Numbered from the stretch's first letter, positions 1 through 8,889 are shown. The stretch: 39,197 bases of DNA from an uncultured Microbacteriaceae bacterium (GCA_943914115.1 CALUAU010000001.1:1-39197); one strand, 5' to 3'. Numbers and translations: made by a program. Notes: generated by a model not told the origin, from the sequence alone.

Positions 1-2084
1 GCGACAAGCACCGGGGTGGTCATCGGCTGCATACCGGTTGCGGCGAGTTCGGTTGCGTCACTCGACGACAAGTCGTGGGCTTCAGCCACGCTCTCGTTCG
101 GGATCACCGACAGCTGTCGCGGTGCCTGCTCAGCCAGTGCGGCTTCGCCCGATGGTTCAACTCGGCCGCCCGACTGAGCCTCGCCCGGCTGGGCTTGCTC
201 GTTCGACTGCTGTGCCTCGTTGTTTGGCTGAGCCTCGCCGTTCGAGCTGGACTCACCACTCGGCTTAGCGGGTAACGCCGGTTCGACTGCCCCGTCGGGC
301 TGCAAGGCTTCTGCCGGGGTGTCGTCAGCCTGCGCCGACTCGGCAGGTTGGGCCTTCCCCGACGGCGATTGCTCGGGTTGACGTTCTTCTACCGAGGCCG
401 ACTCGCTCGCGCTCTCGTTTGGCGAGCTTGCGGAGGCCTGCACCGACGCCGTGTCGTTCGAGCCGTCGTTTGCCGCGGTGTCGTCGCTGGCACTGCGCGG
501 AATGATCGAGAGGGTCTGCTGGCTGGCACTCGACCTCTGCTGCGAGGATCGCTTCGGCGCCGCCTTATCGGCTGAACGGGTAGTTGATGAAGACTTACCC
601 GAGGCGCTGCTTGCCGAGCTCGACTTGGCGCTTGAGCTCGAAGACACCGTCACGGTCTTGCAGCCGAGAGCTGTTTCTGGCCCACCCTTAGTGTCAAGAA
701 CACTCAAACACACCTTTCGCTCACCAGGCGCTGCAGCGATGCGGGTCTGAAAGCCCTGATTTACCCCCGCGTAGGGGATCACTCGCTGCACATCAGGCCG
801 AGCCTTACCCGAGTGGAAGACCCACCGCGTACCGTCTACATAGGCTTGAATTTTCACCTTTCCACCGGGCGCATCCGGATCGACGCCCCAGCCGCTGACG
901 GTAACCGAGTTGGTTGATCCAGCGGTCGAGTCGAGATGCCCAACCGGCTTTCTATTGCTCGACTTCACCACGACAGATTTACAGCCAAGCTCAGCCTTAG
1001 CTCCACGGTTGGAATCAAGAACACTGACGCAGACTTTGCGTGTGCCCGGCTTAGCCGCAATCCGCGCTTGGAATCCCTGTTTCGGCCCGGCAGCAGCAAT
1101 CGCTCGGTCAACATCCGCACGTGGTTTACCGGTACGGAAGACCCAGCGAACACCGTCGACTTGCGCCTCAATCTGCACTTGACCGCCCGGTTCATCGGGA
1201 TCAACACCCCAGCCGCTAACGACTACCGAGTCAGCCGCTCCCGAAGCCGAGTCGAAGTGCCCGATCGGTTTTTTATTTGCCGCCCCGGTGGGTGACTCAA
1301 ACCAGTCGGTGTAGAGGCGCCAGAAGTTGCGGTTTCCGTAGCTCGAGCATCCACTACCCGAGCCGTAAAGGTTCGACAGCGCAGCCTGGTTGGGCTGGTA
1401 GGGCGTGTAGATGTACAGCGATGCGGTTGCCTGGTTCTTGATGTAGACGTTAGACGCACCGCAGCTACGGTCGGGGTTGTAGAGGATGCTGTTATTGCGT
1501 CCCGCTACATAGGCATAGTCGCCGCTATTCGCTGCATACTGATTGAACTGCCAGGCTGCCCGGTAGAGCTGGTTGTAGAGGCCTGCGTATTCGGGGTTAC
1601 ACCATCCGGGGCGGCTCGGGTCGTCGGGGCAGTAGTAGCCCATCGCCCGCTCGTAGCGCCATTCACCTGGGTTATCCATGGTGACCAGCGACGTTTCTTT
1701 CTCGAGCATCACGATGAGCACCTTTGGTGAGATTCCGCAGGTCTTACCCACTTTTGAAATGATCTGCGCGGCCGTTTCACCGCGCGCACCCTGGTAGGCG
1801 CCACAGTATTTGTTGGCGGCCTTGCTTACCGTGTCAACGCGTTTGTCTTTGAGGCAGTTGCCCGTGCAGTTTGCGCCACGCTTATTCAAGAAGTCTTGAA
1901 TTTGCGAAACCGTCATCGCGTCGGAGTTATAGAAGTTCTCATCGCTGATGAGATAACCAGGCTGAAAGTTAGCGGCGTCGGCAGCCCGTGCATCCTGATT
2001 GCTCGCCGTCAGAACGATCCCGGTAACCGCAATCAGTGCACCGGCACAGGCAAGCGCAATATGGCGTCGAAAGCGGCGAATCAC
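1..2084 (-). CDS. Secreted, probably sortase-anchored, lysozyme-like 'hemagglutinin' domain protein (C-terminus off window)
   Basis: The reading frame is open from a GTG start at 2084 to the window edge (694 codons visible). The GTG overlaps the TGA of the upstream lipoprotein gene (GTGA), and GGAGGTG lies just upstream. Residues 1-34 form a signal peptide (RRFRR, hydrophobic core, ARA cleavage site). Residues about 38-265 match the conserved actinobacterial secreted domain often labelled hemagglutinin. It begins FQPGYLISDENFYNSDAM, has several Cys, and contains the segment VLIVMLEKETSLVT, whose Glu is a candidate lysozyme-like catalytic residue. Two repeats of about 100 residues follow (about 270-375 and 378-480; both contain VSGWGVDPD and end in VCxSVLD...LGCK). 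A Ser/Ala/Glu/Gln/Pro-rich wall-spanning region comes next. LAATG at residues 680-684 fits a class E sortase signal; the expected hydrophobic segment and basic tail would lie outside the window. The surface role is inferred and enzymatic activity is unproven. Confidence 0.85.
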   Translation of the reverse strand, partial: MIRRFRRHIALACAGALIAVTGIVLTASNQDARAADAANFQPGYLISDENFYNSDAMTVSQIQDFLNKRGANCTGNCLKDKRVDTVSKAANKYCGAYQGARGETAAQIISKVGKTCGISPKVLIVMLEKETSLVTMDNPGEWRYERAMGYYCPDDPSRPGWCNPEYAGLYNQLYRAAWQFNQYAANSGDYAYVAGRNNSILYNPDRSCGASNVYIKNQATASLYIYTPYQPNQAALSNLYGSGSGCSSYGNRNFWRLYTDWFESPTGAANKKPIGHFDSASGAADSVVVSGWGVDPDEPGGQVQIEAQVDGVRWVFRTGKPRADVDRAIAAAGPKQGFQARIAAKPGTRKVCVSVLDSNRGAKAELGCKSVVVKSSNRKPVGHLDSTAGSTNSVTVSGWGVDPDAPGGKVKIQAYVDGTRWVFHSGKARPDVQRVIPYAGVNQGFQTRIAAAPGERKVCLSVLDTKGGPETALGCKTVTVSSSSSAKSSSASSASGKSSSTTRSADKAAPKRSSQQRSSASQQTLSIIPRSASDDTAANDGSNDTASVQASASSPNESASESASVEERQPEQSPSGKAQPAESAQADDTPAEALQPDGAVEPALPAKPSGESSSNGEAQPNNEAQQSNEQAQPGEAQSGGRVEPSGEAALAEQAPRQLSVIPNESVAEAHDLSSSDATELAATGMQPMTTPVLV

Positions 2085-2602
2085 TGGCGCACCTCCGCGA
2101 CAACAGCTTCAGAGACGCCATTACCCGCGTCACTTTCAAAGGTCACCTGCACCTTCCAGCCATCACTGTCTACACCCTCAATAACGGCCAGCGGGCACAC
2201 CGTGCTTTGCGCGTCTGGGCGTGCTGCAACCGTGGTTGTGAGTTCGACACCGGCGGGGCTCGTGGCGGTTACCGTGCAGGTGCCCTCGGTGATGAGATTT
2301 GTCACGATCGAACGCACCTCAATGGTGGCGGCAGCCGCGTCATAGTCGGCTGCCACCACAATGACGTTCGCGTCACCGGATGCGGCGTCGCTCGATTCGG
2401 TCGTCGCCGGCGCAGTTGCTGACTCGGTCGCAGCCTCAGTGGTCTGCGTGGCGGTGGGAACAGATGCGGTGGTGGTCGCGGTAGCTTCGCCGCCGCTAAC
2501 CACGCTGGTGCATGCGGCGAGCGACAGCGTCACAGCTCCCAGCCCGAGCACCAACATGCGCAGGCGATTTCCGTTTGCTGACGAACTGGCCTGACTAGTC
2601 AT
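2081..2602 (-). CDS. Small Thr/Ala-rich lipoprotein
   Basis: This 173-residue protein starts at ATG 2602, with GGAGG five bases upstream. A longer in-frame start further upstream lacks a ribosome site and would run through the repeat-bearing promoter region, so it was not used. The N-terminus is a lipoprotein signal: NRLRM, hydrophobic core, lipobox LAAC with Cys at about residue 33. A Thr/Ser/Ala-rich linker (to about residue 75) leads to a C-terminal domain of about 95 residues with two Cys (EGTCTVTAT and QSTVCPLAV), probably a disulfide-bonded beta-sandwich. The domain is not recognised as a named family. The gene overlaps the following large secreted protein by four bases, so the two are probably co-expressed and act together at the cell surface (inference). 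Confidence 0.8.
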   Translation of the reverse strand: MTSQASSSANGNRLRMLVLGLGAVTLSLAACTSVVSGGEATATTTASVPTATQTTEAATESATAPATTESSDAASGDANVIVVAADYDAAAATIEVRSIVTNLITEGTCTVTATSPAGVELTTTVAARPDAQSTVCPLAVIEGVDSDGWKVQVTFESDAGNGVSEAVVAEVRQ

Positions 2603-2654
2603 GATTCCTCCAACACTCAATGTGTCGTCACGGTAAACAACATTTGAAACACTA

Positions 2655-2681
2655 GTCACACTTGTCACATTTGTCACGAAG
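2655..2681 (+). promoter_or_regulatory. Three tandem 9-bp GTCACANNN units, MtrA-box-like
   Basis: GTCACACTT, GTCACATTT and GTCACGAAG follow one another with an exact 9-bp period, 53-79 bases upstream of the lipoprotein start and in the gap shared with the divergent gene at 2809. Tandem GTCACA-type 9-mers are the described target of the actinobacterial response regulator MtrA, which controls cell-wall and secreted-protein genes. The match to that motif is from memory and the assignment is inferred. Confidence 0.45.
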
Positions 2682-2808
2682 TAATTTTCGACACACCGTG
2701 AACAATGACGCAGATTTTGACGCAACAAGCTACTTACACCGTTGTAATTCGACAGCCGAGTGAACGACCCGAGACTTCCACCGATAATCGGATGCGAGAA
2801 TAGACCGC

Positions 2809-4308
2809 ATGACATTCCAGCATCGGAGCCACACAAGCGACCCCTCTCGCAGTGTTGCCACCGATGCTCGGAGGCAGCCCGACCCCTCGCGGGTGTCTCG
2901 AACGATGCTGTTGAGCACCGTCATCATCGGCATCGCTTTCTCTGGTGACGCGCTGCGGTACACCATCGGATGGGTGGGCTATGTCATCGTCGCGCTCGTT
3001 CTGGCTGTCACCCTCGGCATAGCGCTCCGACGCCGACATTCACAGGTGCGCGTTTGGCACCTACCCACCATGCTGATTGCATTCGTCGCATGGTGTGCGC
3101 TCTCAACACTGTGGTCGCAATATCCACTCGAGACAGTGATGGCGTCGGCCGTGCAATTGCTCACGGCCTATTTCGGGCTGGGTCTGGCGCTTTGCCTCAC
3201 TCGGTTTCAATTTTTTCAAGCACTCGGCGCCGCCACCCGCATCCTCACGATCGGTTCACTGCTGTTTGAGCTCGGGGTAAAAATCTTCGCTCCGCACGGC
3301 CTGGTTCCACCGGCCTACCTCTACCTTAATGAGCTGCAATTCTTTCTCGGCCCGGGCACCCCACATGACCTCGCCAGCATCCCCAGCAATTTTTACTGGA
3401 GCCACGCGAATCTCAACATTCTTGCGCAGGGTGACATCCAGGGCCTTCCCGGAAACCGCAACCTATTGGCCATGATCGCAGTGATCGCCTTGATCATGAC
3501 GGTCGTACAGCTCTGGGATCGCTATCTTCCAACCCCCTATGCGATCTGCATGATCGCCATAGCGATATTCGTGCTGGTGCACGCTCACTCAGCCACCGCA
3601 TTCATTGCACTCGCTTTTGTTGGCCTTGGCAGCGTGCTCGTGTTCTTGGGGCGGCGCATTACGCGGCTACTCCGTTGGGCGATGTACTGCACGGTTGGTG
3701 TCTTACTTGTCGCCGGCGCCATTTTTGTCGTTGCCAATAACGATTTCATATTTGCCACGATGAATCGCTCGTCAGACATGTCTGGTCGAGGAGACATCTG
3801 GCGCGCTGTTATCGAACTCGGCGCGCAGTCACCCTTCATCGGTATCGGCTGGATTAGCTACTGGGCACCCTGGCTGCCCCAGTTTGACGACCTCGCCGTA
3901 ATTGAGGGCGCCACCTATTATCAGGCACACAACGCGTTTCTTGATGCCTGGATGCAAACGGGGGCAATCGGCGTCGTCCTATTTGCACTGCTGACGTTCA
4001 CCGCACTCATTCGCACCTGGTGGATTGCAATCGATCCGCCAGACACGCCACTTGTGATGTTTACCGACCACCAGGGCACCCACCAGCATCGAGCCAGCCA
4101 GACCGCAGCGCCATTCCTCATCCTGGTTGCCCTCGTAGTGCAGTCGATGACCGAATCACGACTGCTGGTCGAGGGCCACTGGATGTTCCTATGCTGGGCC
4201 GCGATCTACGCAAAACTTAGGGTGACTAGCCCCTCTTACCTACCGCGCCATCTGCACACGCTGACCGGTAGCACGCGCGTTGTCATCGACAAATCGCGTG
4301 ATACATAG
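2809..4308 (+). CDS. O-antigen ligase / Wzy-like polysaccharide polymerase membrane protein
   Basis: The protein has 499 residues, about 11-12 predicted membrane segments and a hydrophilic N-terminal stretch of about 33 residues. The region around residues 320-400 is the Wzy_C/O-antigen ligase signature: an SGRGDIWR segment, SPFIGIGW, a long extracytoplasmic loop ending in YYQAHNAFLDAWMQTG, and a further membrane helix. Proteins of this family either polymerise lipid-linked repeats or transfer a finished glycan to an acceptor, outside the membrane; sequence alone does not decide which. The ATG at 2809 has only a weak GAG upstream. The gene ends one base before the convergent RgpF-like gene, leaving no room for a terminator. 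G+C is somewhat lower than in the rml genes (53% in one 60-base line counted). Confidence 0.8.
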   Translation: MTFQHRSHTSDPSRSVATDARRQPDPSRVSRTMLLSTVIIGIAFSGDALRYTIGWVGYVIVALVLAVTLGIALRRRHSQVRVWHLPTMLIAFVAWCALSTLWSQYPLETVMASAVQLLTAYFGLGLALCLTRFQFFQALGAATRILTIGSLLFELGVKIFAPHGLVPPAYLYLNELQFFLGPGTPHDLASIPSNFYWSHANLNILAQGDIQGLPGNRNLLAMIAVIALIMTVVQLWDRYLPTPYAICMIAIAIFVLVHAHSATAFIALAFVGLGSVLVFLGRRITRLLRWAMYCTVGVLLVAGAIFVVANNDFIFATMNRSSDMSGRGDIWRAVIELGAQSPFIGIGWISYWAPWLPQFDDLAVIEGATYYQAHNAFLDAWMQTGAIGVVLFALLTFTALIRTWWIAIDPPDTPLVMFTDHQGTHQHRASQTAAPFLILVALVVQSMTESRLLVEGHWMFLCWAAIYAKLRVTSPSYLPRHLHTLTGSTRVVIDKSRDT

Positions 4309-4309
4309 G

Positions 4310-6115
4310 CTAGCCACGATTAAGCCGGCGACGAATACGACGCCGAAAATGAGCGAAACGGTCAAGCATCTTCGAGGCAAACATAGACCGTTGAGCGATC
4401 CTCAACCGGACGATGCGCTTCAACATCGAGATGGCAGGCCAAGTCTCACCGTTGCCGTACAGTGCAGCAGCCTGATCAACGGCATAGGGCGGCAGGTACT
4501 GGGCAACTTCTGTCTGCTTAAACTCCAAAAACACCGAACTTTTCGCGGCGAGCTCGGTCGACTGAATTGTCTTGACGTAGTATCCCCGACTCATCCCGAT
4601 GTAACTAATGAGCCTTTCAAGCGTGTGTGCGAGAGAACCGTCACGGTATTCGTCACCGTCAGGAAACTCGTCGACGGTGAACGCTGCCTCCAGTAGCGGC
4701 GCCAGCACCTCTCGACGAGCGATGAACATCGACCCGTATGGTGAAAGTGGCGTGGTGGTGTCAAGAGGAACTGTGATGCCCAGACGCGGCGCCAGTTCGA
4801 TCGCGGGGCCAAGGTTCAGCGACCACGCATGACCGAGTGTCGGCAATCCCATATGGATCGTCGGCGGAAACACCATCCCCAGCTGCGATTCCCGCTCAAA
4901 AAGTGTGTAGACGTTCCGCGTGTATTCCGGGTTCGCAAGCAGGTTGTCAAAGAGATGGCGTCGGAACCACGAACTCACGGTCGCGGGGTCTTGCACCGAC
5001 CGCTTCGAGTGCAACTTCACTACGATGTCGATCGACTCGTCACGAAGCACATCTTCACAGTCGAGCACAAACGCAGATATGTCTCGTCCCCGGTTACTCG
5101 TCACGACCCGCACATCATAGTCGTCAAACCGCCCATCGGCACGAACCATGTCATCGAGTTCAGCTCGTTTTTCGGCGGTGTTCGTGGTGATGATAAGTCG
5201 ACGCTTCCCCGGGACATTCGCCGCATAAGCCAGCAGCTCATTAAGCATGTCCACGTAGTAGACATGCATCACAATCGCAGTTCGAAGTTGTGTGTCGTTT
5301 GCTGAGGCACCACAGGAAGGGATGACCTCATGCATCGTGAGATTCGTGTACCAGGTACGAGGCTTAAGAACTTTCAGCAAATGCTGCCAAATGAGTTCCT
5401 CTGGATACCCCTTGGCGACTACCAGGTCATAGGTGTCACGTGGCAGGATGGCCCATCTGTCTGCGGTGAGTGGATCGATAGTGAGCGCATGCCAGGGAAC
5501 AATAGGGAGCCCCTGTTCGATTAGGTCATGTAGCGAGTCTCGAATCAGGTAGACGTCATTCGCTGAGGGACGCTCAAAAACGGTTCCTACATCAAGGCCG
5601 ATGTCGAGCAGCCCGTCACGGAACTCATCTAGTGTCGTGGGCGAGTTTTTGACCACTGACCAGAATCGTTCAAACTCGAGAGTCCGACCAGGAACGGCAA
5701 GCCAGTTCAGCTGGGCTCGCTCACGCCCCTGCGCAAGGTCGGGGCGTGCCAGAGTCCAGGCGTCTAGCGCTGCCGGATCACCCGGCATCGGCAGCTGCTC
5801 ATCGAACAACACGAAGCTGTTGTCGTTAACTAGAAGCACCTCAGCGTACGAGGTGAGCTGTTCGCGACCGACTCGTTTTCGCAACGTAGTCCACACGTTA
5901 GAAATGCTGCGCGACCGCTTTGTGTGCCAAACACTGTCTGCGTGAGCTTCCAAACGCTGTAGCGACAGCGGCTCGAGCCGGAGGCTGTCTTGCACCACTA
6001 CGACAAGCGTTTCGGCATGTTTGCGGTAGACGTCGAGAGCATGAAACACATACTCAGATAGCCGCGCACCGCTTTCATTCAAAACATAGACGACCAGACG
6101 TCCGCTCTCTCTCAT
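4310..6115 (-). CDS. Rhamnan synthesis F (RgpF)-family protein, copy 1
   Basis: This 601-residue cytosolic protein resembles streptococcal RgpF (usually about 580 residues), a family implicated in building rhamnose-containing cell-wall glycans. The second half carries the hallmark motifs GRDISAF (343-349) and KLHSKRS (367-373), followed by a segment beginning LGMVFPP and the region of family similarity up to about residue 520. The N-terminal third is recognisable only by its alternating strand/helix pattern. The last 35 residues are strongly basic and amphipathic (FRRRIRRRLNRG), consistent with peripheral membrane binding. The ATG overlaps the stop of the upstream paralogue (ATGA), so the two are translationally coupled. 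It is probably a glycosyltransferase acting on a lipid-linked rhamnan; the linkage is unknown. Confidence 0.82.
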   Translation of the reverse strand: MRESGRLVVYVLNESGARLSEYVFHALDVYRKHAETLVVVVQDSLRLEPLSLQRLEAHADSVWHTKRSRSISNVWTTLRKRVGREQLTSYAEVLLVNDNSFVLFDEQLPMPGDPAALDAWTLARPDLAQGRERAQLNWLAVPGRTLEFERFWSVVKNSPTTLDEFRDGLLDIGLDVGTVFERPSANDVYLIRDSLHDLIEQGLPIVPWHALTIDPLTADRWAILPRDTYDLVVAKGYPEELIWQHLLKVLKPRTWYTNLTMHEVIPSCGASANDTQLRTAIVMHVYYVDMLNELLAYAANVPGKRRLIITTNTAEKRAELDDMVRADGRFDDYDVRVVTSNRGRDISAFVLDCEDVLRDESIDIVVKLHSKRSVQDPATVSSWFRRHLFDNLLANPEYTRNVYTLFERESQLGMVFPPTIHMGLPTLGHAWSLNLGPAIELAPRLGITVPLDTTTPLSPYGSMFIARREVLAPLLEAAFTVDEFPDGDEYRDGSLAHTLERLISYIGMSRGYYVKTIQSTELAAKSSVFLEFKQTEVAQYLPPYAVDQAAALYGNGETWPAISMLKRIVRLRIAQRSMFASKMLDRFAHFRRRIRRRLNRG

Positions 6116-7794
6116 CGCCCGACCACCCGCTTGGCCACTTGTCGGAGCGAGTTCAACGAACCTTTCGCAGCATCCTTCGCCGTTCGTTCAAGAGACGCAA
6201 TGCGCGCTGCAGTCTCGGGCGACCGACTTTTCACCCAGCGAGCAACGACCGCGCGCGGCGTGTTCGCGCGAAGTGTGCCTTCAAAAGGCGCCTTCGGACC
6301 GGGACCGAACCGAGAAGCCAGGCGTGAGAACTTCTGCTCGAGCATGGCGTGCGAAACGCGCATCTGGAACGGCGTTGCCGCCTGGGCGGTGATGAACCCA
6401 CTGGTACGCGCAATATCTGCTGCCAGCAGGTCGAGCATTTCTGATAGTGCAGCATCACCCCCTACCGACGCGGCCACAGAGTCCCAGCCTCCGGCAGCAG
6501 CGATTCTCGCCGGTAAATCGGCGAACGCTTCTGCGCGCAGCACCGAAATCCCAAAAACGGGAGTGAGCGGCGCATCCAGCTCCAGAGGGGCACGGATACC
6601 AAGCAGGTCGGCCAGCTCACCGATCTGAAAAACATACTTCCCATACCCATTGCCGAGCACGTCGGTTGACCGATGTTCAACGAGTGGCACCACAAACCCC
6701 AGGTGTTCGTCGCGGTCGATTGCGGCGAGCACCTCGGCTGACTGCCGCAGCGCAACATTCAGCGCGCGCTCGCGAGCGGCACGCATCGTAGCGCTCGCGG
6801 CGTCGGTATCGAAATCGGCCCCAGCACGAAAAACGACGCCACTTTCGCCGAAAACGTCTTGCCCCTCACCGAGCCAAGCCTTCCAGAACTCCCCCTCAAC
6901 CACATTCGCGCCAGCTTGATCATGCGCGGAACTTTCGTTTGAGGGCTCAGGCACCATTAAGTAGGCATCCATCGCTGTCGAGAGCTGCCGCGACGGGGTT
7001 CGTCGATAGATTCCGTCAATGAGCTCTGCACGGGGGTACCCCAGCTCGAGTGCACGCCGGGTCACTTCTGCCGCGGCAACTCCGGTGTGGTCACGGTCGA
7101 CAGCATCGTGAAAATAGATTCGCCGCTTAAACATGGGGCAGCCATCGTCAAGGAGCGCAAGCGGGGCCTCCATCGATGCGTTGAGCGTGCCGTAGCGTTC
7201 GTGACTGTACGCAGCTTCCCAAGTAAATCCACGGTCGGCAAAGTGCTGAGTAAACTCAGTCTCGAACTTGACGATGACGTCGTGGTACGAGTTGGCGTTC
7301 TTGAGCCCCGACCAGTACTCGCGAAACTCTGGCGCCGTGAACATGCGGTTGCGAATCGCAAGCCAGTACGACTGCAGATGTTGCGGCATAGTGCCTACGC
7401 CCAAGATCGGGTGTGGCGTAACTGCAATGTGATCGGTCATACCCCAAAAGTCAACGGGGCTCGCATCCATCCGCTCAAACAGATCGTCAAAGCTCCCCAC
7501 AGGGCCAAAGAAGGTGTAGTTCACCAGCAAGAGTTCGTCGTATTGAGACAGTTCGCTATAACCGATCCGCCCGAGGGCTGCCCGGTAGGCGCCGATGTCG
7601 AAGCCGACGTTCTCGCGTTCCATCACTTCATCGGCCACGCTGTCGAGGCGCTGTCTCGACTCATCATCAAGAAACCCGTTAACAACAACGAAGATCTTTT
7701 CGACATGGGGTCGAAAGCCGCGAAGTGTGTGGAGGACGGCAGTGTCGACGTGCCCTTCGGGGTCGTAATGCAAGAAAACGAGGTGACGGCGCAC
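6112..7794 (-). CDS. Rhamnan synthesis F (RgpF)-family protein, copy 2
   Basis: This protein has 560 residues and starts at GTG 7794 with GGGAG upstream. It opens with MRRHLVFLHYDPEG, typical of RgpF/rhamnan-synthesis-F proteins, and carries the early family motif NVGFDIGAY (62-70) followed by LLLVNYTFFGPV. The second half aligns in style with the late part of RgpF (LGFVVPLVEHRS, then LTPVFGISVLRAEAF), but I do not see the GRDI...KLHSK block that copy 1 has. The C-terminus is Lys/Arg-rich (SLNSLRQVAKRVVGR). It is the first gene of a two-gene operon running leftward, divergent from the ABC exporter genes. The role is presumably in rhamnan or related glycan assembly at the inner face of the membrane. 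Confidence 0.82.
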   Translation of the reverse strand: MRRHLVFLHYDPEGHVDTAVLHTLRGFRPHVEKIFVVVNGFLDDESRQRLDSVADEVMERENVGFDIGAYRAALGRIGYSELSQYDELLLVNYTFFGPVGSFDDLFERMDASPVDFWGMTDHIAVTPHPILGVGTMPQHLQSYWLAIRNRMFTAPEFREYWSGLKNANSYHDVIVKFETEFTQHFADRGFTWEAAYSHERYGTLNASMEAPLALLDDGCPMFKRRIYFHDAVDRDHTGVAAAEVTRRALELGYPRAELIDGIYRRTPSRQLSTAMDAYLMVPEPSNESSAHDQAGANVVEGEFWKAWLGEGQDVFGESGVVFRAGADFDTDAASATMRAARERALNVALRQSAEVLAAIDRDEHLGFVVPLVEHRSTDVLGNGYGKYVFQIGELADLLGIRAPLELDAPLTPVFGISVLRAEAFADLPARIAAAGGWDSVAASVGGDAALSEMLDLLAADIARTSGFITAQAATPFQMRVSHAMLEQKFSRLASRFGPGPKAPFEGTLRANTPRAVVARWVKSRSPETAARIASLERTAKDAAKGSLNSLRQVAKRVVGR

Positions 7795-7886
7795 TTAGGA
7801 GCTCCCTGTGTAACTGAACTTGTGTTACCAAGAGCGTACTCGCCAACACCTCCACTCCAGGTTGAAGCTCCAGACGAGTACACTTG

Positions 7887-7922
7887 CGGCACACGTGACA
7901 TACCACTGTCAGCGGTGTGCCG
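7887..7922 (+). promoter_or_regulatory. Imperfect palindrome / stem-loop touching the exporter ribosome site
   Basis: Arms CGGCACAC and GTGTGCCG (8 bp) enclose TGACA and TGTCA (5 bp) with loop TACCAC and a 1x3 internal mismatch. The right arm ends at 7922, where the GAGGAAAG ribosome site of the permease gene begins. It could be a repressor operator in the divergent promoter region or a leader hairpin affecting translation. The function is inferred only. Confidence 0.45.
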
Positions 7923-7935
7923 AGGAAAGAAGTGC

Positions 7936-8889
7936 ATGGAATACATCAACGAGATGAAGCAGGAAGCTGCGCGCAGAGCGCAACGCTTGCAATCGCTCGA
8001 GCTTGAATCACGCGAACCCGTCCACAGCCCCGTAAAGGGGTTCATCGACTCGGTGCGTCAGCTCGTCGAGCGGCGCCAGCTGCTCGGCCTGCTGGTTCGA
8101 CGTGAGCTCGTTGGCCGTTACAAAGACTCTGTCTTTGGTTTCGCTTGGAGCCTCATCCGACCACTGACCCAGCTGCTCATCTATTACCTGGTGATGGGGC
8201 AGTTTCTCGGGGCAGCACGCAGCATCCCCAACTTTGCGATCTATATCTTCACCGGCCTGACACTGTGGGGTTTGTTCAGCGAGATGATCCAGTCGATGAC
8301 CGGGTCGGTCATTGCCAACTCCGGGCTGGTGAAGAAGGTCTATTTGCCCCGAGAGATCTTCCCGATCTCAACCATTGGTTCGGCCCTGTTCAACTTCGGG
8401 ATGCAGATGGTCATTCTGCTGATCGCCGCCGGCATCCTCGGCACCCTCGCCTTCGGCCCGCACTTGCTTTACGCATTGGTTGCGGTGCTCATTATTCTTG
8501 CTTGGGGCACGAGTCTGGGGCTGATCCTGGCCGCTACGAACGTGTATCTACGGGATGTGCAGTACCTCGTTGAGGTGTTGCTGATGCTGCTGATGTGGTT
8601 CAGCCCCATCGTCTATTCATGGCAGATGGTGAATCAGGTCATGATCGACAGCGGCCTTGAAACCGTCAGCACGGTCTACGCCAGCAACCCTGTCACACTC
8701 GCGATTCTCGGCTTCCAGGCTGCCTTTTGGGCGCCCGGGTCGGGGCTCGAGACGCTGTATCCACACGGCTACTTCCCGGAGCAACTCATGACGAAGATGC
8801 TGATCGCGCTAGCGTGCGGCATCGTCAGCATCTGGATCAGCCAACGAATTTTTGCTCGCCTGCAGGGCAACTTCGCGCAGGAGCTCTAA
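7936..8889 (+). CDS. wzm: ABC-2 type polysaccharide export permease (Wzm-like)
   Basis: This 317-residue membrane protein starts at ATG 7936 with GAGGAAAG upstream. An upstream in-frame extension exists but is antisense to the RgpF-like gene and was rejected. A cytoplasmic helix of about 55 residues (ARRAQRLQSLELE) precedes the conserved RRELVGRYKDSVFG / WSLIRPLTQLLIYYLVMG entry to the membrane domain, with about six membrane segments. This is the ABC2_membrane architecture of exporters for O-antigens, teichoic acids and rhamnans. With the overlapping ATPase gene it should carry an undecaprenyl-linked glycan across the membrane after cytoplasmic assembly. The stop overlaps the next start (TAATG). 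Confidence 0.9.
   Translation: MEYINEMKQEAARRAQRLQSLELESREPVHSPVKGFIDSVRQLVERRQLLGLLVRRELVGRYKDSVFGFAWSLIRPLTQLLIYYLVMGQFLGAARSIPNFAIYIFTGLTLWGLFSEMIQSMTGSVIANSGLVKKVYLPREIFPISTIGSALFNFGMQMVILLIAAGILGTLAFGPHLLYALVAVLIILAWGTSLGLILAATNVYLRDVQYLVEVLLMLLMWFSPIVYSWQMVNQVMIDSGLETVSTVYASNPVTLAILGFQAAFWAPGSGLETLYPHGYFPEQLMTKMLIALACGIVSIWISQRIFARLQGNFAQEL

Noticed and set aside
2603..2836. Upstream extension of the lipoprotein gene
   Set aside because: It would translate through the 9-bp tandem array, and would bury the lipoprotein signal inside the protein.
7087..7935. In-frame upstream extension of the Wzm-like permease
   Set aside because: It is antisense to the RgpF-like gene; the ribosome site and family start support ATG 7936.
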